A stretch of 8,005 nt of DNA, taken from Bacillota bacterium (lineage in GTDB: Bacteria > Bacillota > Clostridia > Christensenellales > Aristaeellaceae). Of the stretch, positions 1 through 3,623 are shown one piece after another; the first letter of the stretch is position 1, and each line of letters begins with the position of its first letter. Below the pieces are notes generated by a model that ran no database searches, was not told the origin of the DNA, and worked only from the letters and a program-made list of their open reading frames with translations. Where the stretch lies: assembly GCA_009787135.1 (NCBI GenBank), contig WRGP01000162.1, positions 1 through 8,005 on the forward strand, given 5' to 3'. The position numbers and the translations under genes are program-made.

Positions 1-189
1 AGTATGGCGGGGAATGAATTTTTCTGTTGACAATAACTGCAAATTGCAGTAAAGTCTTGTTGGGGCACTCCTGCCTGGGGTAAAATCTATCCGTACATCC
101 GTAATAGGCGGCGTTCCATTCTCAATCTTGCCAATGGAACTGTCAAAGAAATGGATACCCCATCCGGGCCTTCCGCGCAGGCTCCGCAA
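1..189 (-). other. Open frame running off the left edge, possible gene remnant
   Basis: The minus strand is open for 63 codons from a TTG at 189 to the window edge, after an in-frame TAA at 204-202. The translation has a protein-like composition (for example GWGIHFFDSSIGKIENG, roughly residues 10-26), but I recognise no family. There is no ATG or GTG start, and no convincing ribosome binding site precedes the TTG. It could be the start of a leftward gene, a remnant that has lost its 5' end, or chance. The plus strand is also open in one frame over 53-247 without a good start. The plus-strand promoter-like site and terminator in the same stretch argue against a real leftward gene. Confidence 0.2.
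27..55 (+). promoter_or_regulatory. Promoter-like site with palindrome in the spacer
   Basis: A consensus -35 box TTGACA (27-32) is followed after 17 bases by TAAAGT (50-55), which matches 4 of 6 bases of the -10 consensus. The spacer holds the perfect inverted repeat ACTGCAA-A-TTGCAGT (36-50), as expected for a repressor operator. No ORF with a good start follows before the terminator at 178-203. It would therefore make a short untranslated RNA, or it is a chance match in the 3' region of an upstream gene. Confidence 0.35.
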
Positions 190-203
190 AAAGCCTGTTT
201 TTT
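62..203 (+). ncRNA. Candidate short structured RNA between promoter and terminator
   Basis: This is the RNA that would run from the promoter-like site at 27-55 to the terminator at 178-203, about 140 nucleotides. It contains a second perfect inverted repeat, GTTCCATT (113-120) with AATGGAAC (133-140), around a 12-nt loop. It has no start codon with a ribosome binding site. I recognise no known RNA family. The alternative is that this is merely the 3' trailer of a gene ending near the left edge, where plus-strand stops occur at 28-30 and 50-52. Confidence 0.2.
178..203 (+). terminator. Rho-independent terminator
   Basis: Stem CAGGCT (178-183) pairs with AGCCTG (192-197) around an 8-nt loop, followed directly by six T residues (198-203). 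It separates whatever is transcribed from the left from the promoter at 221-248. Confidence 0.6.
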
Positions 204-211
204 ACGAAATA

Positions 212-236
212 GACCGGAATTTGACCGGAAGTCCGG
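212..236 (+). promoter_or_regulatory. Repeated GACCGGAA operator-like sites over a -35 box
   Basis: GACCGGAA occurs at 212-219 and again at 223-230, exactly 11 bases (one helical turn) apart. The second copy continues into the inverted element TCCGG (232-236), making CCGGA-AG-TCCGG. The sites overlap the -35 box at 221-226, so a bound protein would control this promoter. The cognate regulator is unknown. The XRE proteins encoded just downstream are obvious candidates by position only. Confidence 0.45.
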
Positions 237-248
237 CTATAGTATAAT
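221..248 (+). promoter_or_regulatory. Sigma-A-type promoter for the small ORF and XRE genes
   Basis: TTGACC (221-226) and TATAAT (243-248) are separated by 16 bases, giving a start point near 255. This is about 40 bases upstream of the 35-codon ORF at 293 and reads toward the XRE genes at 429 and 789. Confidence 0.6.
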
Positions 249-260
249 TTTTCACTTATA

Positions 261-357
261 ATAACCTGTGGGAAAAATTGGCAGGATTGGGCATGGAACA
301 CATCCTAAAGATGCAGAGATTGAGCAGCCTGTTCATATTTACAATTGGACAGGTTAT
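261..357 (+). other. Inverted repeat enclosing the start of the small ORF, possible RNA switch
   Basis: ATAACCTGT (261-269) is perfectly complementary to ACAGGTTAT (349-357). The loop holds the ribosome binding site and start codon of the ORF at 293. A further CCTGT at 328-332 can pair with the same ACAGG (349-353), so two mutually exclusive foldings are possible. Ribosomes translating the ORF would disturb both. No matching riboswitch family was recognised. Confidence 0.35.
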
Positions 358-400
358 AAAAATAATAAGCCAAATAATAGAAGAAATCAAACGGTCTTGA
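293..400 (+). CDS. Small amphipathic peptide, 35 aa
   Basis: This short ORF starts at ATG 293 behind AGGA (283-286, spacing 6) and ends at TGA 398-400. It lies about 40 bases downstream of the promoter at 221-248. After a charged N-terminus (residues 1-9), residues 10-32 form a strongly amphipathic helix: F14, I18, V21, I25, I28 and I32 fall in a 4-3 heptad pattern, with Q20, K23, Q27 and E30/E31 opposite. Net charge is about +2. There is no cleavable signal peptide and no cysteine. The core LFIFTIGQVIKIISQIIEEI resembles, in pattern only, staphylococcal delta-haemolysin and phenol-soluble modulins, which share a TIG..K.I core. It could be a secreted or membrane-active peptide, a type I toxin-like peptide, a leader peptide for the downstream regulator, or chance. 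It ends 28 bases before the XRE gene at 429. Function is unknown. Confidence 0.5.
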   Translation: MEHILKMQRLSSLFIFTIGQVIKIISQIIEEIKRS

Positions 401-428
401 TAGCCTTTTTGTAAGGCGGGTGTTGAAA

Positions 429-674
429 ATGAAGCATGAGTATGTTGACCGATATCGTGAATTGGGGCTTCGTGTCAGTCTGCTTCGAAAAATAAAGGGC
501 TATACGCAAGAACAGCTTGCGGAAAGGGCGGGCAAGAGTTTGACGTTTATCGGCAGCATTGAAGCGCCAAACATGCCTACGTCGGTATCTCTGGAAACGA
601 TATTCGACATTGCGAACGCGCTGGAGATGCCCGTATACCAACTCTTTCTTTTTGAGAACGACATAAAGCCATAG
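429..674 (+). CDS. Small XRE-family helix-turn-helix regulator, 81 aa
   Basis: This is a stand-alone helix-turn-helix DNA-binding protein of the XRE/Cro-CI family. The domain covers about residues 12-72: LGLRVSLLRKIKGYTQEQLA gives helices 1 and 2, and the recognition region AGKSLTFIGSIE falls at 34-45. There is no sensory or effector domain, so it is a typical small repressor or activator. GTG 420 and TTG 423 are also in frame, but ATG 429 was chosen because AAGGCGG (413-419) sits 9 bases upstream of it and would overlap the earlier starts. The gene follows the 35-codon ORF by 28 bases and probably shares its promoter at 221-248. Its target is unknown. The GACCGGAA/TCCGG sites in that promoter are a natural guess for autoregulation. 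Confidence 0.85.
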   Translation: MKHEYVDRYRELGLRVSLLRKIKGYTQEQLAERAGKSLTFIGSIEAPNMPTSVSLETIFDIANALEMPVYQLFLFENDIKP

Positions 675-731
675 GGGGTTGGGTCACTGCGGCGTATGAA
701 TCGCAAAAGAATAGTGTCCCATCCTCTGTAA

Positions 732-745
732 CGCCCATACGGGCG
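732..745 (+). other. Short hairpin between the two XRE genes
   Basis: CGCCC (732-736) pairs with GGGCG (741-745) around ATAC. No T-run follows, so it is not a terminator. It may be an mRNA stability or processing element in the 114-base gap between the two regulators. I saw no convincing separate promoter in this gap. Confidence 0.3.
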
Positions 746-788
746 CGCAGGTCAAATAGCCAATATCCATGCTGTTGGAGGAATTGCT

Positions 789-1130
789 ATGCAACTTGAC
801 TATCCGGCCATTGGCAGGCGCATTCAACTGCGCCGCAAGCAAAAGCATATGACGCAGGCAAACTTGGGCAAGGCGGCGGAGGTTTCGGCCTCTCTCATCA
901 GAGGCATCGAACGGGGCGCCAGCATTCCCAGCCTGGAAACGATCTTCCGCATTTCAAAAATACTGAATGTATCCGTCGAATCTCTGCTTGCCGGCGTTCC
1001 CTCCGCGGCAGGACCCGCGCCGGCAGGAACGCATAAGGTGCGTATGCTAAACGACATCATGCATGTGCTCTACAAATACTCCGATGAATGGCTCCATAAG
1101 GAAGCGGGGGATGTAGGGGCCGGATACTAA
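789..1130 (+). CDS. XRE-family helix-turn-helix regulator, 113 aa
   Basis: This is a second XRE/Cro-CI-type DNA-binding protein. The helix-turn-helix spans about residues 7-66, with MTQANLGKAAEVSASLIRGIE at 21-41 holding helices 2 and 3, followed by the family's usual PSLETIFRISKILNVSVESLL segment. A short Ala/Gly/Pro linker (69-80) leads to a small C-terminal helix (82-105) containing HVLYKYSDEWLH, perhaps for dimerisation. The start ATG has GGAGG at 777-781, 7 bases upstream. It follows the first XRE gene by 114 bases on the same strand and may be cotranscribed with it. It ends just before the bidirectional terminator at 1133-1164, facing spoIIAB. The target is unknown. Confidence 0.85.
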   Translation: MQLDYPAIGRRIQLRRKQKHMTQANLGKAAEVSASLIRGIERGASIPSLETIFRISKILNVSVESLLAGVPSAAGPAPAGTHKVRMLNDIMHVLYKYSDEWLHKEAGDVGAGY

Positions 1131-1132
1131 AA

Positions 1133-1164
1133 GCCGCGGCGGTTTGCCGCTGCGGCCCGTTTTT
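1133..1164. terminator. Bidirectional rho-independent terminator
   Basis: GCCGCGGCGG (1133-1142) pairs over 10 bp (one G-T) with CCGCTGCGGC (1147-1156) around a TTTG loop. On the plus strand five T residues follow (1160-1164). On the minus strand four follow, read from AAAA at 1129-1132. It serves the convergent xre (ending 1130) and spoIIAB (ending 1178), and ends the spoIIA transcript without a sigF gene. Confidence 0.75.
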
Positions 1165-1177
1165 CGGTCAGGGGCGG

Positions 1178-1624
1178 TCAATTCTCTGGCGTCTCTCCCC
1201 CAACCTTTTTCGTCATCACAACCCGCGTTCCCTTGCCCACCTCGGACGTGACCGCCAGGGAATCCATGAACCCCTGCATCACGGCAAAGCCCATGCCGCT
1301 GCGCTCCATCTCCGGCTGGGTGGTGAAGAGTGGCTCCATGGCCTGATCGATATCGGGGATGCCGACGCCCTCGTCGCTCACCTCAATGCGTATGGTCTGC
1401 TCGCCGGGGAGAAGCTCCGCCGCGAGCGTGATGGTGCCCTTGCCGCCGCGCGGGTAGGCATGCACGACGGCGTTCGTCACCGCCTCGCTGACGGCTGTTT
1501 TCACATCCGTGACGGTTTCCAGGGTTGGGTTGAGCTGTACAAGAAACGCCGCGATGACCACGCGCGCGAAGGATTCATTTTCAGGGCGGCTGTCGAACTG
1601 TAACCTCATAACGTTGGATTCCAT
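1178..1624 (-). CDS. spoIIAB: Anti-sigma-F factor / serine kinase SpoIIAB
   Basis: SpoIIAB binds and silences sigma-F in the pre-divisional cell and phosphorylates SpoIIAA, so forespore transcription begins only after septation. The protein is 148 aa with the GHKL kinase fold. The N-box is SEAVTNAVVHAY (46-57), the G1 box DEGVGI (84-89), the ATP lid LFTTQPEMERSGMGF (99-113), and the last G box GT at 132-133. The NESFARV segment (16-22) includes R21, equivalent to the B. subtilis Arg20 that contacts sigma-F. The start has AGGAGGG upstream. It lies 15 bases after spoIIAA, so the two are an operon. Two oddities stand out. sigF does not follow, and the C-terminus (GGETPEN) lacks the Leu-Cys-Asn tail used for ClpCP degradation in B. 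subtilis. Confidence 0.95.
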   Translation of the reverse strand: MESNVMRLQFDSRPENESFARVVIAAFLVQLNPTLETVTDVKTAVSEAVTNAVVHAYPRGGKGTITLAAELLPGEQTIRIEVSDEGVGIPDIDQAMEPLFTTQPEMERSGMGFAVMQGFMDSLAVTSEVGKGTRVVMTKKVGGETPEN

Positions 1625-1639
1625 CTTTTCTATTCCCTC

Positions 1640-1969
1640 CTACCGGCACTTTTCAACGATTTGGTACAGCCCGGACATCTGAAAAATGCGGTCCACCTGC
1701 GGGCTTAAGCCCCGGACCGCTATGCTGCCATTGCGCCGGGATAGCGTGCGATAGCGGCCGATGATCACGCCGATGCCCGAGCTGTCCATAAAGCTCAGGC
1801 CGTTGAGGTCGATTACCAGCCGCTTGACATGCTGATCCGCGATGAGCGCGTCCAGCGACGCGCGCACGCGGTCCGCGCTGCAATGGTCCAATTCCCCTTC
1901 AAGCTGTACAGTCACCGTGTCTCGCGTGACGGTCGCCTTGCCAGCCGTGGCGTACCGCTGTTCGTTCAT
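1640..1969 (-). CDS. spoIIAA: Anti-anti-sigma factor SpoIIAA
   Basis: SpoIIAA is the STAS-domain partner that releases sigma-F from SpoIIAB. It is inactivated when SpoIIAB phosphorylates it and reactivated by the SpoIIE phosphatase. The 109-aa protein is a single STAS domain. The phosphorylation loop FMDSSGIGVIIGRY falls at 60-73, and by alignment with B. subtilis Ser58 the target is S64. LEGELDH (23-29) and the C-terminal helix near IFQMSGLYQIV (95-105) are also typical. ATG 1969 was chosen over the in-frame ATG at 1990 because AGGAGG (1982-1977) sits 7 bases upstream of it. It is slightly shorter at the C-terminus than the 117-aa B. subtilis protein. A candidate sigma-H promoter lies just upstream. 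Confidence 0.95.
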   Translation of the reverse strand: MNEQRYATAGKATVTRDTVTVQLEGELDHCSADRVRASLDALIADQHVKRLVIDLNGLSFMDSSGIGVIIGRYRTLSRRNGSIAVRGLSPQVDRIFQMSGLYQIVEKCR

Positions 1970-2004
1970 GCCGTCTCCTCCTGGCTTCATTCATTGGTAC
2001 ATGG

Positions 2005-2032
2005 GTTCTGGATAAAGTCCCCCTTATCCTGC
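2005..2032 (-). promoter_or_regulatory. Candidate sigma-H promoter of spoIIAA-spoIIAB
   Basis: Read on the minus strand, GCAGGATAA (2032-2024) and AGAAC (2009-2005) are separated by exactly 14 bases. The B. subtilis sigma-H consensus is RWAGGAWWT-N14-HGAAT, so the invariant AGGA and GAA are kept. spoIIA is a known sigma-H operon in Bacillus, and the predicted start is about 30 bases from the spoIIAA start codon. The match was made by eye. Confidence 0.5.
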
Positions 2033-2057
2033 CTCGAAAAATAGAGGTTTATGCGTT

Positions 2058-3476
2058 TTATATGGCAACTTTCGCTGTTTTTTTTATTTCTTCGCGCGCA
2101 AACGCCCGGCGCATCAGGGTTTCGGCTTCCCCACCGTCCAGCCATTCTCTGTCCAGCAGGGTCTCGGCCAGCTCCGTGAGCGCCCTTCGATGCTCCTCCA
2201 GCACCGCCTTGGTCATGCCGTATACACGGCCGAGCCTTTCTTTGACCGCTACCTCGCCGTTCGCCGCGCCAAACTGGGCCAGCACCTGGCGGGAAACAAG
2301 CCCCGTGTCGCTGTCCATGCCCCACTCAAGGCACATGCGCGCGGCCAGTTCCGTGGCGTGCATCAAATCGTTGCCCGCGCCGGTGGTGATTGAGGACGAG
2401 CCAAACGCCAGTTCCTCCGCCGCGCGCCCCGCCAGGGCAATGCCGATATGCGCCTCAAGCTGCGCGAGCGTCATGAGCATGCGATCCGGCGGCACGGCCA
2501 TGCTGTAGCCCGCGGCGCCGCGCGTGGAGGGGATGATGGACACGCGGGACAGGCGGCTTTCCGGCTCCAGAAGCACGGTAGCCAGCGCGTGGCCCGCCTC
2601 ATGAAAGGCCGTGAGCTCACGCTCGCGCCGGTTGCGGCCCGTGCTGAGTTTTTCATCGCCCACAACGACCGAGCGAAACGCGAAACCGACATCCTCCGCG
2701 GTGATCACGCCCTCGTTGCGGCGCGCGGCCCGCAGCGCGGCTTCGTTGAGCATGCTCTCCAATTTCGCGCCGCTGAAGGACACCGTGTCGGCGGCCAGGC
2801 GTTCAAAGTCTACGTCGCGCGCCATGGGCTTGCCCTGGCTGTGGACGGACAGGATACGCAGCCGCCCGGCGCGGTCCGGCATGCCGACTTCAATCTGACG
2901 GTCAAAGCGGCCCGGCCGGGTGAGCGCGGCGTCCAGCTTGTCCGGGCGGTTGGTGGCGGCCAGAACGATAATGCCTTCGTCCTTGCGAAAACCGCTCATC
3001 TCGGTGAGGAGCGCGTTGAGCGTCTGTTCCCGCTCGTCGTTGCCGCCCTCGCGGCGGCCGCCCAGCGCGTCGATCTCATCGATGAAAACAACGGCGCGGC
3101 CGCTTTTGCGCGCCTTCTTGAACAGCTCCCGCACGCGTGAGGCGCCCACGCCTACGTACATCTGCACAAAATCCGATCCGCTTACGCTGTAGAACGGGAC
3201 GCCCGCCTCGCCGGCCAGCGCGCGCGCCAGAAGCGTCTTGCCCGTGCCCGGCGGCCCGTACAGCAGAACGCCCCTGGGTGCGCGCGCGCCATACTGGGCA
3301 TACTTATCCGGATGGCGCAGGACGTCGACGAGGCTGCGGAGGCTGTCCACCGCTTCATCGAGGGCCGCGACATCCGAAAAATGCTGGTTTGGAATATCCT
3401 CTACCAATTCGAAACCGCGCTTTTTGGGCCTAAAACGATTCTTGATCGATTGGAACCATTTGTCAAAAGCGGTCAT
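2058..3476 (-). CDS. Soluble FtsH-like AAA+ zinc metalloprotease
   Basis: This is an ATP-dependent protease of the FtsH (M41) family without its membrane anchor. Numbering from the in-frame TTG at 3497: Walker A GPPGTGKT (81-88), pore loop YVGVG (114-118), Walker B VVFIDEID (136-143), arginine fingers R194 and R197 in TRPGRFDR, zinc site HEAGH (299-303), and third ligand probably D377 in TTGAGNDL. All catalytic residues seem intact. Usual FtsH proteins carry two N-terminal membrane helices and an external domain. Here the AAA module begins about 35 residues in. The N-terminus instead has an amphipathic stretch, TAFDKWFQSIKNRFR (9-23), that might touch the membrane. Starts TTG 3497, ATG 3491 and ATG 3476 are possible. 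I prefer 3476 because GGAG (3489-3486) lies 9 bases upstream. It precedes spoIIAA by 88 bases, suggesting a sporulation role by context only. Confidence 0.9.
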   Translation of the reverse strand: MTAFDKWFQSIKNRFRPKKRGFELVEDIPNQHFSDVAALDEAVDSLRSLVDVLRHPDKYAQYGARAPRGVLLYGPPGTGKTLLARALAGEAGVPFYSVSGSDFVQMYVGVGASRVRELFKKARKSGRAVVFIDEIDALGGRREGGNDEREQTLNALLTEMSGFRKDEGIIVLAATNRPDKLDAALTRPGRFDRQIEVGMPDRAGRLRILSVHSQGKPMARDVDFERLAADTVSFSGAKLESMLNEAALRAARRNEGVITAEDVGFAFRSVVVGDEKLSTGRNRRERELTAFHEAGHALATVLLEPESRLSRVSIIPSTRGAAGYSMAVPPDRMLMTLAQLEAHIGIALAGRAAEELAFGSSSITTGAGNDLMHATELAARMCLEWGMDSDTGLVSRQVLAQFGAANGEVAVKERLGRVYGMTKAVLEEHRRALTELAETLLDREWLDGGEAETLMRRAFAREEIKKTAKVAI

Positions 3477-3517
3477 TGTTTCCAGCTCCATATCCAATAT
3501 ACATTATCATGGTTCAA

Positions 3518-3546
3518 AGTATACATAGGAAATCGCGGGAAGTCCA
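3518..3546 (-). promoter_or_regulatory. Candidate sigma-A promoter of the ftsH-like gene
   Basis: On the minus strand TGGACT (3546-3541) and TATACT (3523-3518) are 17 bases apart. They match the -35 and -10 consensus at 4 and 5 of 6 bases. The start would fall near 3511, leaving a leader of about 35 bases to ATG 3476. Confidence 0.4.
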
Positions 3547-3557
3547 CGGCAATGTTT

Positions 3558-3603
3558 ACCTGCCATGGATGGTAACTACATGGGACACACTACTTTGGCA
3601 GGT
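3558..3603 (+). repeat. 8-bp inverted repeat upstream of the PBP gene
   Basis: ACCTGCCA (3558-3565) is perfectly complementary to TGGCAGGT (3596-3603) across 30 bases. It lies in the divergent promoter region just before the PBP ribosome binding site (AGGAGG, 3611-3616). It could be a regulator site or a leader hairpin. I found no confident plus-strand promoter for the PBP gene. Confidence 0.35.
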
Positions 3604-3623
3604 TATGACGAGGAGGCGGCGCT

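Noticed and set aside
338..348. TTTACAATTGG shared with 6906-6916
   Set aside because: Eleven-base matches are expected several times by chance. No longer similarity extends from it.
397..409. TTGATAGCCTTTT repeated at 7261-7273, possible attachment-site-like direct repeat
   Set aside because: A single 13-base match is expected about once by chance in a window this size. The second copy lies inside a coding region, and there is no integrase.
2010..2029. GGATAA / TTATCC inverted repeat as a terminator for the protease gene
   Set aside because: The stem is only 6 bp and no T-run follows on the minus strand. Its bases are better explained by the candidate sigma-H promoter.
2448..3140. Long plus-strand open frame (230 codons) and several others opposite the protease gene
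   Set aside because: They are antisense shadows of the G+C-rich protease coding sequence. They lack ribosome binding sites and have Arg/Ala/His-rich compositions.
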